A DNA stretch of 64,000 nt, taken from positions 62,001-126,000 of the forward strand of contig NZ_QUBQ01000007.1 in NCBI RefSeq assembly GCF_003388735.1, written 5' to 3'. Shown one piece after another: positions 33,012-42,123 of this stretch; the stretch's first letter is position 1; each line of letters starts with the position of its first letter. The notes beneath the pieces were generated by a model that searched no databases, had not been told where the DNA came from, and was given only the letters and a program-made list of their open reading frames with translations. The DNA comes from Paenibacillus paeoniae (GTDB lineage Bacteria > Bacillota > Bacilli > Paenibacillales > Paenibacillaceae). Position numbers and translations under genes: made by a program.

Positions 33012-34627
33012 GCGGTTTGGAGCAAATACCGATTCTCTCGATCATCCTGCTGTCACCGCTGCTTGGCCTTGTCATCATCCAGTTGTTGCCGGGGCAACGG
33101 GCCAACTGGCTGAAGATTGCGGTGACTACAGCTACTCTGCTTCCGCTGGCGCTGTCTCTTTGGCTATACGCCGATTATGACCGAAACCAAGGCGCTGTAT
33201 CGTATAGTGAGACGTACAGCTGGGTGCAGGCTCCGCTCAAGATGAACGTGGGCGGCGATTGGTTCTTCTCGTTCCAATATGCAGTCGGCATCGACGGTTT
33301 GTCCCTTCCGCTGTTGCTGCTGACAGCGATTGTGACGGCAATGGCCGCATTGGCGGCCGTACATGTGAAGAAGCGGCGGAAGTCTTTCTTCAGTTGGTTC
33401 CTCTTGCTGGAATTTGGTATGATCGGCGCATTTATCGCGCGTGATTTGTTTGTATTTTTTGTCTTTTTCGAAATTACGCTGGTGGCCATGTACTTCCTGA
33501 TTGGCATCTGGGGTTACTATAACCGGGAGCGGGCAGCCAATCAATTCCTGATCTACAACGGGATCGGTTCGGCTATCATGTTGATTGCCTTTGTCATGCT
33601 GGTGAATACGGCCGGCTTCCACGTGATCGAGACGACGCAGTCCTTGCAGTACATCTATAGCGGCAGTTATTCGGATATTATACGGAACTTATCAGATCCG
33701 AGCGCCTATGTGAATTTGACTGCCGATTCTATCGGGAGCAATCCATTTGCGCTCAACGAGACCAAGCAGTGGGCGATCTTCATTCTTCTGTTAGTTGCGT
33801 TCGGCATCAAGCTTCCCGTGTTTCCTTTCCATTCATGGATGCTCAAGGTACATCAGGAAGCTCCGCCTGCTGTTGTGATGATACACTCCGGCATTCTGTT
33901 GAAGCTGGGCGCTTATGGCTTGCTGCGATTTGGTCTGTTCCTCTTTCCCGTTCAGGCAAGAGAATGGGCCAGCGTACTTGCTATTCTCGGCCTCATTAAT
34001 CTGCTATACGGGGCCATACTGGCCTTCAGGCAGCAGGAGTTCAAGCTCGTGCTCGCTTATTCGTCCATTAGCCATATGGGAATCGTATTGATTGGATTAG
34101 CTGCCTTCAATGAAATTGGCCTGCAGGGAGCCCTGTTCCAGCTTATCTCCCATGGCTTGATTTCAGCGCTGCTCTTCCTGATCGTAGGCAGTCTATATGA
34201 GCGGACGGGTACAACAGAGCTGTCCCGACTTGGCGGCCTTGCCCGTTCTATGCCGTTCATAAGCGGCGTTCTTCTGGCAGCGGGCTTGGCATCGCTTGGA
34301 CTTCCGGGACTCTCTGGGTTCGTGGGCGAGCTATTGTCCTTGCTGGGGCTGTTTGAATCTATGCGTTGGGTAACGGCGCTTGCGGTTGTCGGGATCGTTC
34401 TGACAGCGGTCTACATACTCAGAAGTGTGCTGAAGATTACGTTTGGTCCGCAGCGTGAAGGCCTAACCGCCATACGGGACGCCCGATTCGTCGAAGCGCT
34501 GCCTATGGTCGTGCTTCTTGCATTTATTATATTGCTAGGCTGCTACCCATCTGTGCTGACTGATACGGTGCAGACGAGCGTAGGAGGGTTTATGGATTTA
34601 TTACTAGCAACAAGGGCAGGGGGGTAG
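33008..34627 (+). CDS. nuoM: NADH-quinone oxidoreductase subunit M
   Basis: This 539-residue antiporter-like pump has FFVFFEITLVAMYFLIGIWG with the key Glu, AFGIKLPVFPFHSWMLKVHQEAPPAVVMIHSGILLKLGAYGLLRF with the pump Lys and His, and AYSSISHMGIVLIGLAAF. ATG overlaps the nuoL stop. Length and motifs are standard. Confidence 0.96.
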   Translation: MSGLEQIPILSIILLSPLLGLVIIQLLPGQRANWLKIAVTTATLLPLALSLWLYADYDRNQGAVSYSETYSWVQAPLKMNVGGDWFFSFQYAVGIDGLSLPLLLLTAIVTAMAALAAVHVKKRRKSFFSWFLLLEFGMIGAFIARDLFVFFVFFEITLVAMYFLIGIWGYYNRERAANQFLIYNGIGSAIMLIAFVMLVNTAGFHVIETTQSLQYIYSGSYSDIIRNLSDPSAYVNLTADSIGSNPFALNETKQWAIFILLLVAFGIKLPVFPFHSWMLKVHQEAPPAVVMIHSGILLKLGAYGLLRFGLFLFPVQAREWASVLAILGLINLLYGAILAFRQQEFKLVLAYSSISHMGIVLIGLAAFNEIGLQGALFQLISHGLISALLFLIVGSLYERTGTTELSRLGGLARSMPFISGVLLAAGLASLGLPGLSGFVGELLSLLGLFESMRWVTALAVVGIVLTAVYILRSVLKITFGPQREGLTAIRDARFVEALPMVVLLAFIILLGCYPSVLTDTVQTSVGGFMDLLLATRAGG

Positions 34628-34630
34628 GCG

Positions 34631-36382
34631 ATGCCGGAACAAACGTTATTTCAACCGTTAACGTGGTCGGATCTGTTGGTGATGGCCCCAGAGCTTGCGC
34701 TCGGCGCCTGGTTCGTTCTGCTGGTTGTGCTGGAACTGCTGCTTCCCAGGGCCGTCAGCCGCAACTGGATCGGAGGATTGACATTAACGGGACTGCTAGG
34801 CGCTTTTACTTTGATTTTGCTGCGGATGCTGGAATCGAACGGCGAAGTTATCTCACTGCTTGGCGACAGCTACAGAGTGGATGACTTCGCAAGTATGCTC
34901 AAGCTATTGTTCCTGGCGGCTACGGCGCTTATCGTATTGCTAGGCCTGGGTACAGTGCGGTATGACCGTGCTGTAACGGACAAAGGCGAATATTTCTATT
35001 TGCTTCTGCCAGCGGTAATCGGAGCGATGACGATGGCTTCTTCCGGCAATCTCGTTACGCTCTATATCGGACTTGAATTGCTCAGCATCACGAGTTATGT
35101 CTTGGTCGGACTAAGGAGGAAGTCTTCCTTATCAGCGGAAGCTGCCTTTAAATATGTCATTACGGGAGGTCTATCTTCCGCCTTCATTTTGTTCGGGATG
35201 TCCTACCTCTACGGCGTGATCGGCTCGGTGCAGCTTGCCGAGATCAACGCGGCGCTGCCCGGTGCGCTGGAGCAATACGAGGCGCTCATCTACACAGGCT
35301 TTCTGATGATGATCATCGGATTTGCAATCAAGATAGCGGCGGCTCCTTTCCATGCCTGGTCGCTTGATGTGTACCAAGGAGCGCCGACACCGATTGCCGC
35401 CTTTCTTGCTGTCGTATCCAAAGGCGCCGCGCTGGCTATTGTATTCCGTATGATGTTCGCTACCGCCTTGTTCGCAAGTCCTGATCGAACGTCGATTAGC
35501 AGCGTGAGCGACGAGGTGTTTTTCATTGTCCTTCTGGTCGCGGCAGCCTCCATGCTTTATGGTACGCTGGCTGCTTTGAGACAGCTTAACGTGAAGCGGC
35601 TGCTCGCTTTGTCCGGTGTCGCCAATGCCGGCTATTTGCTGGTGCCGATCGGCGTTTCCTTCACGATAGGACATTTGAACAATATGTCTGAATTTCTATT
35701 TTATCTAATCGCCTATCTGCTGATGACCATCGGGGCCTTTGGCATTCATACGGTGGTTAGTCGTGCGGCGGGCCACGATGAGCTGAGCGGTTATGCCGGC
35801 ATGTACTACCGCTCTCCGTGGCTGGCGCTTAGTATGATCCTGTTTGTCCTCTCGCTTGCCGGACTGCCCCTCTCCGCGGGCTTCTTCGGTAAGCTGTTCA
35901 TTGTGCTTGGCGCCGAGAGAGCGCAAGCCTATTGGATTGTGGCAGTCATGGTGCTGAGCAGCGTCATTTCGTATTACTTCTATTTCGGATTAGTCCGTCA
36001 AATGTTCATGCGGAGCAGCAACGGGCTATCAGGAGCCTCCCACTCGCTTGATAACGATGAGGATGCAGAAGAGGGTTACGGTTTCCGCACATCTGGAACC
36101 TCGCAGACTCTGGCAGCTCAAGAGGCAAAGGCTGGTCATATTGAGACCGCTGGATCATCAGAACAAGCCGACGAAGAGAGTGTGGTACAGAGCGCCGAAG
36201 CGAAGATGGAGAATTCGCTATCGTCCAGCCTTGAGCAGGGAGATGGTGTCATTCGGATACCGTGGCCAACGGGTATTGTTATTGCCCTATGTGCGATCCT
36301 TACACTTGCGCTTGGCATTGTGCCAGGTCCGCTAGTTGATATCATCCAACAGTTATTCAGCTTCCCACTTCCTTCTCATTAA
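34631..36382 (+). CDS. nuoN: NADH-quinone oxidoreductase subunit N with a hydrophilic insertion
   Basis: This 583-residue antiporter-like pump has LYIGLELLSITSYVLVGL with the key Glu and AFHAWSLDVYQGAPTPIAAFLAVVSKGAA with the pump Lys. Between the penultimate and last membrane helices, about residues 461-540 form a hydrophilic, Ser/Glu/Asp/Gln-rich stretch (for example DNDEDAEEGYGF and SSEQADEESVVQSAEAK). NuoN proteins usually have only a short loop there. The last helix (GIVIALCAILTLALGIVPG) is intact, so it is an insertion and not a frameshift. It is last in the operon. Confidence 0.94.
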   Translation: MPEQTLFQPLTWSDLLVMAPELALGAWFVLLVVLELLLPRAVSRNWIGGLTLTGLLGAFTLILLRMLESNGEVISLLGDSYRVDDFASMLKLLFLAATALIVLLGLGTVRYDRAVTDKGEYFYLLLPAVIGAMTMASSGNLVTLYIGLELLSITSYVLVGLRRKSSLSAEAAFKYVITGGLSSAFILFGMSYLYGVIGSVQLAEINAALPGALEQYEALIYTGFLMMIIGFAIKIAAAPFHAWSLDVYQGAPTPIAAFLAVVSKGAALAIVFRMMFATALFASPDRTSISSVSDEVFFIVLLVAAASMLYGTLAALRQLNVKRLLALSGVANAGYLLVPIGVSFTIGHLNNMSEFLFYLIAYLLMTIGAFGIHTVVSRAAGHDELSGYAGMYYRSPWLALSMILFVLSLAGLPLSAGFFGKLFIVLGAERAQAYWIVAVMVLSSVISYYFYFGLVRQMFMRSSNGLSGASHSLDNDEDAEEGYGFRTSGTSQTLAAQEAKAGHIETAGSSEQADEESVVQSAEAKMENSLSSSLEQGDGVIRIPWPTGIVIALCAILTLALGIVPGPLVDIIQQLFSFPLPSH

Positions 36383-36408
36383 CGAATCCGCTTCTTGGAT
36401 GCATGATG

Positions 36409-36473
36409 AAAGCTCTGTCTTGGCGTTGCATCGGCCTTCGGCCGGCTTGCAGCAATAAGACGGGGCTTTTTTT
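36409..36473 (+). terminator. Intrinsic terminator after nuoN
   Basis: AAAGCTCTGTCTT pairs with AAGACGGGGCTTT over 13 positions (two G-U), with an inner CGGCC/GGCCG hairpin, followed by TTTTTTT. Confidence 0.82.
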
Positions 36474-36742
36474 GATTCATTCGGCCCCACGCAGGGTAAG
36501 GGATGTTATGCATAGATTTGGCAATGAAATCAGGGCCACGGACTAATTCGGCAGAGAGCTTGCGAATGGTATACCTATCCATAGCGCTGAAGCCGTCCGC
36601 CATGCAGTAGGGTTGCTGCAAGGAGGATAATGACTTCCGTCGAAGCCGTCATTCGGCTATGCCCTTTTTTATGACCAATAAGAAGGGAAAACGTATTCGT
36701 TAAACGAATTATTAATGAAATACGTTTCAAAGGCAGAATATA
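36474..36742. other. Upstream region of the subtilase gene with palindromes
   Basis: No convincing gene is seen. ATTCGTT-A-AACGAAT (36695-36709) is a perfect palindrome, framed by AAACGTATT (36689-36697) and AATACGTTT (36719-36727). These nested dyads 20-50 bases before the subtilase start look like an operator. A TATAAT at 36739-36744 overlaps the start codon, so it cannot be the promoter if that start is right. Confidence 0.45.
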
Positions 36743-39700
36743 ATGAACATAGACTACAAGCAAGCCGCACAAAAAGAGCAGAATCAGCGGAGAACCGCTT
36801 CTGCATGTCATAATGAAGGCGCGTTTCTAGTGCGCCTCCGATCCAGAGCGAAGCGCCTCGTCCGCGGAAGAGGCGCTGACAGTCTTGCGCTGCTGACGCG
36901 CAAGGGGCTTCGCGGCGCGTTCATGGCGCTGCTGCTCGGGAGCATCGCGCTCTGGGGCTTATCCGCCCCAGGAGCGCCCGCTCCCGGAGGAAGCTCGCCA
37001 GCCGGCTACGCGGAAGCGGCCGGCTCGGCAGCACTGGCTGAGCAGCCGCAGAGCTGGCTGCTCAAATGGTCGGACCCCGAGCTCGCGCATGAGCTGAGCG
37101 GGGTCGAAGTGATCCGCCGCCAGAGCGAAGCGGCGGTAGATCTTGTGCGTCCCGCCGGGGAAGCAGGCGGGGACCTGGACGAGTGGCTGCGCGATCTGCG
37201 CAGCGCGCCAGGCGTCGAGTATGTGCACCCGAATGATAAGGTGCAGGTGCTCTCTAATCTTGACGATAACAATCGAATGAATTCGCTCACGGCATCGGAC
37301 AGGATAGGCGCCGAGGCGGAAGAAGACGATGCTGATCAGCAGGAGGAACAACGTCTGTTGACGACGGGGATAGATGAGAGCTCCACAGACAACAACGATA
37401 CAATAGGCTCTTCATCCTTATCGACCGAATCGCCGACTGGGGCCGATCAACAGGCTGTATCCAAGGCAGTGTCATTCAAGGCCAACGATCCGGAATTATC
37501 CAAGCAGAAGCATTTGGTGCAGATAGGAGCTTTGAAGGCCTGGGAGACGATTAGGGAGCAGACCGAGATTACGATTGCGTTGGTGGATACAGGCGTCGAT
37601 CTGGATCATCCCGACTTGAAGGACAATTTGGTGGCCGGCACCAACCTGGTCGATCCGAAGAAGCTCCCAGATGACGACAATGGTCATGGCACTAGCGTAG
37701 CAGGTGTAATCGCGGCCAAAGGAAACAACGGCATCGGAGTAGCCGGCATTCTATGGAATGCGAAGATCATGCCTGTCAAAGCTTTGGATCAATGGGGCGA
37801 CGGAACGGAGCAGGATCTGGGAGAGGGCGTCTTGTACGCCGTACGCAACGGCGCCAAGGTTGTCGTATTGTCTGTTGGTCTTCATCGCTATTCCCCTTAT
37901 ATGCAGGATATTGTGAATTACGCAGAGAACCATGGCGTACTTCTAGTAGCAGCTGCAGGCAATGATGGAGTGACGCTAGGGAGCAAGGCAGCTGTCAAAT
38001 ATCCCGCGGCATACCCGACTGTACTAGCGGTTGGAGGCGTAAAGGATGACGGTGTGCCGGACCCTAGGTCTAACCCTGGTCCGGAGTTGGATCTTCTCGC
38101 TCCTTGGAATGTGTATACGACTGGGGTGGGCGGCACGTACAAGAAGGAAGAGGGCTCCTCTATGGCGGCTCCCCAAGTTGCTGCGGCAGCCGCGCTTCTG
38201 ATCGCTCAGCATCCTGATTTTCAGCCTTACCAGATCAGGGAACTGCTTCGCCAGACCGCGAAGGACATTGGGCCTAAGGGGGTTGATTCCACTTCCGGTT
38301 ATGGCATTCTGCAACTGGATCAAGCTGTGGTAGGTACCCTATCCAAGGATGCTCATGAGCCTAATAACAGCATCGGCGCTGCAACCACATTTCCGCTTAT
38401 GAGCCAAATGATTGCAGAGCTTGATTCCGCCAAAGACCAAGACTGGTATGTCATTGACGTCCCCTATGACGGCAAGCTGACCATCTACTACAGGGGCATG
38501 CCCGAATCGGGGCAAGCTGTGCCCGTAGTCCGTTTTACGCATTATGCAGACGGCAAGCAACAGTCTGGCACGGATACCAAGCTGTCCACCAAAACGATGG
38601 ATTTCGATGTGAAAAAGGGTAAGCAGTACATTCAAGTTCGATATGGGAGTCCCGAGGAACGCAAATCGCTCCCTTACTCTTTAATGTCGTCGTTTACGAT
38701 GAGCCCTGATCAATATGAGCCGAATGATCGAATGGCCAATGCGTTCAAGCTGCAGGCCAAATCGCAAACGGTGACGGGTTCCTTCCATCAGACGGCTGAT
38801 CGGGATTGGTTCGCGGTTACGTTCAAGGAAGACGGGAAGCTGCAGCTTACGCTGGAAGGAAGCACCGCACGCATGGATTTGGGATTATCCATCCAGCGGG
38901 AAGGCGGCTCGCTCACCTTGTACGATGAAAACGGCGAAGGCATGAATGAATGGACACCTGTCATGTCGGTAACACCAGGAACGTATTATATCAGGGTGCA
39001 CAATGCGATATCGCTGGAAGCCAGTCCTACGGTGGGCACCTACAAGCTCCGCCTGGACTATAAGCCGGAGCTTACCGATCCCAATGAGCCGAATGACAAG
39101 AGCTATGAGGCTCCCCTTATGAATGCTGGCACAGAGTACAAAGGTGTTATACATAGCACCACGGATATCGACTGGTTCCAGTTCCGTATTGCCAGTTCCA
39201 GTATTGTCCGGATGAATGTTGCGGACGTTCCTGCGGACGCCTCGCTCAAGCTGGAAGCCTATGATAAGAGAATGACCCGTATCGCGCTTGGCAGCACCGG
39301 GACGACCGGCAAGCTGCAGACGCAGGAGCAGATGCTTCAACCAGGTGTTTATTATGTCAAGCTTACATCGAGCAAGGCTTTCACGAGCCAATACTATCGT
39401 CTTTCGTTCCAAGCGGAGGAGCTGGTCTCCGGTTTCCGTGATATTAAAGGTCACTGGGCTAGGGAAGAGATCATCTCCATGGCAAGCAGCGGTATTGTAA
39501 ACGGCGTCGGCAATTACCGATTCCAGCCAGAGCGTAATATTACGAGAGCGGAAGCTGTAGCGATGATCGTAAAGGCGTATAAACCGCTTGCGGGCAATGT
39601 TGCTGCCAAATCATTCTCTGACGTGAGTAGCAGCCATTGGGCCAGCGATGCGATACGCAAAGCGGTTCAGCAAGGCTGGGTGAACGGGTTCCCTGATGGG

Positions 39701-39955
39701 ACCTTTAAGCCCGACAGGCCGATTACCCGAGCTGAGATGGCCGTGATGATTGGGCATGCAGAGGGCATAGCCGCGCGCATACCGACTTCTCGTCCTTTCC
39801 GGGACGTGTCACAATACGAGTGGTACTCTGCCATGCTTTATGCGATGAAGCTGGAGGGTAAGCTGAAAGGCGTCGAGCCGAACATCTTCAAACCTGACGA
39901 AGGAGCAAGCAGGGCCCAGTTCACCGTATTGCTGTACCGTTATTATAAGGACTAG
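36743..39955 (+). CDS. Surface subtilase (S8 peptidase) with three PPC and three SLH domains
   Basis: This 1070-residue exported protease has a long basic N-terminus, then a membrane/signal segment near residues 57-78 (AFMALLLGSIALWGLSAPG). The S8 catalytic triad is Asp282 (LVDTGVD), His315 (GHGTSVAG) and Ser473 (GSSMAAP), with the oxyanion Asn in AAAGNDG. Three pre-peptidase C-terminal (PPC) domains begin near residues 537, 657 and 780, each with an EPN motif. Three SLH domains fill about 897-1070 (GHWAREEI, SSHWASDAI, EYEWYSAM-like). SLH domains bind pyruvylated wall polymer, made with CsaB encoded at 55679. The ATG has AAAGG nine bases upstream. Codons 30-165 are much more GC-rich than the rest. 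Confidence 0.92.
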   Translation: MNIDYKQAAQKEQNQRRTASACHNEGAFLVRLRSRAKRLVRGRGADSLALLTRKGLRGAFMALLLGSIALWGLSAPGAPAPGGSSPAGYAEAAGSAALAEQPQSWLLKWSDPELAHELSGVEVIRRQSEAAVDLVRPAGEAGGDLDEWLRDLRSAPGVEYVHPNDKVQVLSNLDDNNRMNSLTASDRIGAEAEEDDADQQEEQRLLTTGIDESSTDNNDTIGSSSLSTESPTGADQQAVSKAVSFKANDPELSKQKHLVQIGALKAWETIREQTEITIALVDTGVDLDHPDLKDNLVAGTNLVDPKKLPDDDNGHGTSVAGVIAAKGNNGIGVAGILWNAKIMPVKALDQWGDGTEQDLGEGVLYAVRNGAKVVVLSVGLHRYSPYMQDIVNYAENHGVLLVAAAGNDGVTLGSKAAVKYPAAYPTVLAVGGVKDDGVPDPRSNPGPELDLLAPWNVYTTGVGGTYKKEEGSSMAAPQVAAAAALLIAQHPDFQPYQIRELLRQTAKDIGPKGVDSTSGYGILQLDQAVVGTLSKDAHEPNNSIGAATTFPLMSQMIAELDSAKDQDWYVIDVPYDGKLTIYYRGMPESGQAVPVVRFTHYADGKQQSGTDTKLSTKTMDFDVKKGKQYIQVRYGSPEERKSLPYSLMSSFTMSPDQYEPNDRMANAFKLQAKSQTVTGSFHQTADRDWFAVTFKEDGKLQLTLEGSTARMDLGLSIQREGGSLTLYDENGEGMNEWTPVMSVTPGTYYIRVHNAISLEASPTVGTYKLRLDYKPELTDPNEPNDKSYEAPLMNAGTEYKGVIHSTTDIDWFQFRIASSSIVRMNVADVPADASLKLEAYDKRMTRIALGSTGTTGKLQTQEQMLQPGVYYVKLTSSKAFTSQYYRLSFQAEELVSGFRDIKGHWAREEIISMASSGIVNGVGNYRFQPERNITRAEAVAMIVKAYKPLAGNVAAKSFSDVSSSHWASDAIRKAVQQGWVNGFPDGTFKPDRPITRAEMAVMIGHAEGIAARIPTSRPFRDVSQYEWYSAMLYAMKLEGKLKGVEPNIFKPDEGASRAQFTVLLYRYYKD

Positions 39956-39985
39956 GGCCGCTTTATCGGCTTTTGAGGAGGAGCT

Positions 39986-40252
39986 ATGGGAACAAGCAAT
40001 GATATAATGAACAATATGTTTCAGATGAACGGATTAACGGGTTTGTTCTCGATTGTAGTGGAGCTGCTTAGCATTATGCTCGTTTGGATGCTGATTCGCG
40101 AAGTGAAGTGGGAAACCTTTTTCCATTTTCCGAACAGCCGAAAGGCGCAAGTACTGAAGTTGCTGCTCACCGTCGCACTGGGGCATATGTTCGCCCAATT
40201 TATTTTGCAATATTGGAATTACACCGTCATGTTGAAAACCTTTGTCGAATAA
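39986..40252 (+). CDS. ywzB: DUF1146 family membrane protein (YwzB-like)
   Basis: This 88-residue protein has two hydrophobic helices and the DUF1146 pattern VWMLIREVKWETFFHFPNSRKAQVLKLLLTVALGHMFAQFIL. Function is unknown. In B. subtilis ywzB also lies between the atp operon and murAA, which supports the call. ATG 39986 follows TGAGGAGGAG. Confidence 0.85.
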   Translation: MGTSNDIMNNMFQMNGLTGLFSIVVELLSIMLVWMLIREVKWETFFHFPNSRKAQVLKLLLTVALGHMFAQFILQYWNYTVMLKTFVE

Positions 40253-40420
40253 CAAGGGCGAAACATGTTAACAATGGGTAATACCATGCTGTATGATTTG
40301 TTGAAATTCGTCGAAAAGCAAGGGCATTCACAGCCAGTTCTAAGGATAAAAAATCGTCTATAGTCGTATTCTACGGCGTTATTCTCACCATGATGGGGAG
40401 AAGCAAAAAGTGGAAAGAAT

Positions 40421-40449
40421 TTTACCCTTGTCGATTATTGCGGCATAAT
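40421..40449 (+). promoter_or_regulatory. Candidate promoter of murA
   Basis: TTTACC (40421-40426, 4 of 6) and CATAAT (40444-40449, 5 of 6) are 17 bases apart. The start would be about 70 bases before the murA ATG. Confidence 0.4.
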
Positions 40450-40524
40450 GTTAAGATGAAGGTTAGTAATGCGATCGAAATTTGTCTATTTATTGAAATT
40501 GCTATTCGCGGAGGGAACACAAAG

Positions 40525-41883
40525 ATGACTAAAATTATCGTCCGCGGAGGCCAGCGTCTAACGGGCACGGTCCGCGTAAGCGGCGCCAAAAATGCAGTGC
40601 TCCCCATTCTTGCTGCCTCATTACTAGCGACGGAAGGAGATAGCGTCATCTGTGACGTTCCCCTCCTCGACGACGTTATGACGATTCAGAACGTGCTCGC
40701 TTCCCTAGGAGCGCAAATTTCTTATAATAATGAAACGATGCGGGTATCCGCACCTTTAATTTCATCATTCGAAGCGCCGTATGAGCTCATACGCAAGATG
40801 AGAGCATCGTTCCTCGTAATGGGTCCTTTACTGGCCCGTATCGGGAAGGTGAGAATTTCGCTGCCGGGCGGCTGTGCGATCGGAACAAGACCGATTGATC
40901 AGCATCTGAAGGGCTTCGAAGCGATGGGCGCCGAGATTACGCTCGGTCAAGGTTTTATTGAAGCGACAGCGCCGACCAAATTGAAGGGCGCCAAAATTTA
41001 TTTGGACGTTGCAAGTGTAGGCGCAACGGAGAATATTATGATGGCGGCGGCTTTGGCGAACGGTACGACCACGATTGAGAATGCGGCGAAGGAGCCAGAG
41101 ATCGTAGACCTGGCCAACTACATCAATGCGATGGGCGGCAAGGTTCGCGGCGCAGGTACGGGTATGATCCGCATCGAAGGCGTGGAGCGAATGAAAGGCG
41201 CCAAGCATAACGTCATTCCCGACCGCGTTGAAGCGGGTACGTACATGATTGCTTCCGCCATTACGGGCGGAGATGTATTCATTGAAGGTGCTATTGGCGA
41301 TCATCTGACACCTGTCATTTCCAAGCTTCAAGAGATGGGCGTCGAGATTACCGAAAGCGACAACGGCATTCGCGTCCGCTCCGGTGCCTCGCTTAAGGCT
41401 GTTGATGTCAAGACGCTTCCTCATCCGGGCTTTCCAACGGATATGCAGTCACAAATGATGGCTTTGCTTCTCGTATCGGAAGGCACTAGCGTGGTGACGG
41501 AGACGGTGTTTGAGAATCGCTTTATGCATGTGGAGCAATTCCAGAAGATGAATGCCAGCATTAAGGTAGACGGACGTTCCGCTATTGTGACGGGAGGCGT
41601 ACCGCTTACCGGGGCTAAAGTATGCGCCACCGATCTTCGCGCAGGCGCGGCTCTGATCTGCGCGGCACTACGCGCCGAGGGCGAGACAGAGGTAACAGGT
41701 CTACATCATATCGACCGCGGATACGTGGATATTACAGGTAAGCTCAGATCTCTTGGGGCTACGATCTATCGTGAAGAGGCGGAAGGTGTCGCGACCGCAC
41801 AGGCGGGCAAATCGGCCGACTCCGCAACGTATAAGAGAGAGAAGGAAGTCGCTGTACTGAAGGTACAGCCGACCTGGGCTTAA
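40525..41883 (+). CDS. murA: UDP-N-acetylglucosamine 1-carboxyvinyltransferase
   Basis: This 452-residue enzyme transfers enolpyruvate from PEP to UDP-GlcNAc, the first committed step of peptidoglycan synthesis. The PEP-binding cysteine, target of fosfomycin, is Cys117 in LPGGCAIGTRPIDQH. Other blocks are RGGQRLTGTVRVSGAKNAVLPILAASLL, RMRASFLVMGPLLAR-like (KMRASF) and HHIDRGYVD. ATG 40525 has GGAGGG upstream and matches the family start. The C-terminal tail after KLRSLGA is somewhat extended and charged. Confidence 0.97.
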   Translation: MTKIIVRGGQRLTGTVRVSGAKNAVLPILAASLLATEGDSVICDVPLLDDVMTIQNVLASLGAQISYNNETMRVSAPLISSFEAPYELIRKMRASFLVMGPLLARIGKVRISLPGGCAIGTRPIDQHLKGFEAMGAEITLGQGFIEATAPTKLKGAKIYLDVASVGATENIMMAAALANGTTTIENAAKEPEIVDLANYINAMGGKVRGAGTGMIRIEGVERMKGAKHNVIPDRVEAGTYMIASAITGGDVFIEGAIGDHLTPVISKLQEMGVEITESDNGIRVRSGASLKAVDVKTLPHPGFPTDMQSQMMALLLVSEGTSVVTETVFENRFMHVEQFQKMNASIKVDGRSAIVTGGVPLTGAKVCATDLRAGAALICAALRAEGETEVTGLHHIDRGYVDITGKLRSLGATIYREEAEGVATAQAGKSADSATYKREKEVAVLKVQPTWA

Positions 41884-41903
41884 CCAAATAATAGTAATGG
41901 GAT

Positions 41904-41966
41904 AACGGGAGATTCATTTGCAGCCAGATTGATACACACTGGCAGCGAAGGGATCTCCCGTTTTTT
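41904..41966 (+). terminator. Intrinsic terminator after murA
   Basis: AACGGGAGAT (41904-41913) pairs with ATCTCCCGTT, with an inner CCAG/CTGG pair, followed by TTTTTTG. Confidence 0.85.
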
Positions 41967-42123
41967 GTTGTATGGATTAGAGAAGCCTCATTTTGATTCT
42001 ATCCTACTAAATGACCTCATAGACTGAACTATAAGGACATGCAGCAAGAGATGTCCATAGAGAAGCGCGATAGGGAGGAAAGCGGCTCCTGCGCTGGAAT
42101 GGAGGGAGGTCGTCAGGCTTAGT

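Noticed and set aside
36379..36621. 80-codon minus-strand frame between nuoN and the subtilase
   Set aside because: It has no ribosome binding site, its 3' half is the nuoN terminator read backwards, and no family is recognised. The stretch MDRYTIRKLSAELVRG looks protein-like, so a homology search would be worthwhile, but I cannot support it.
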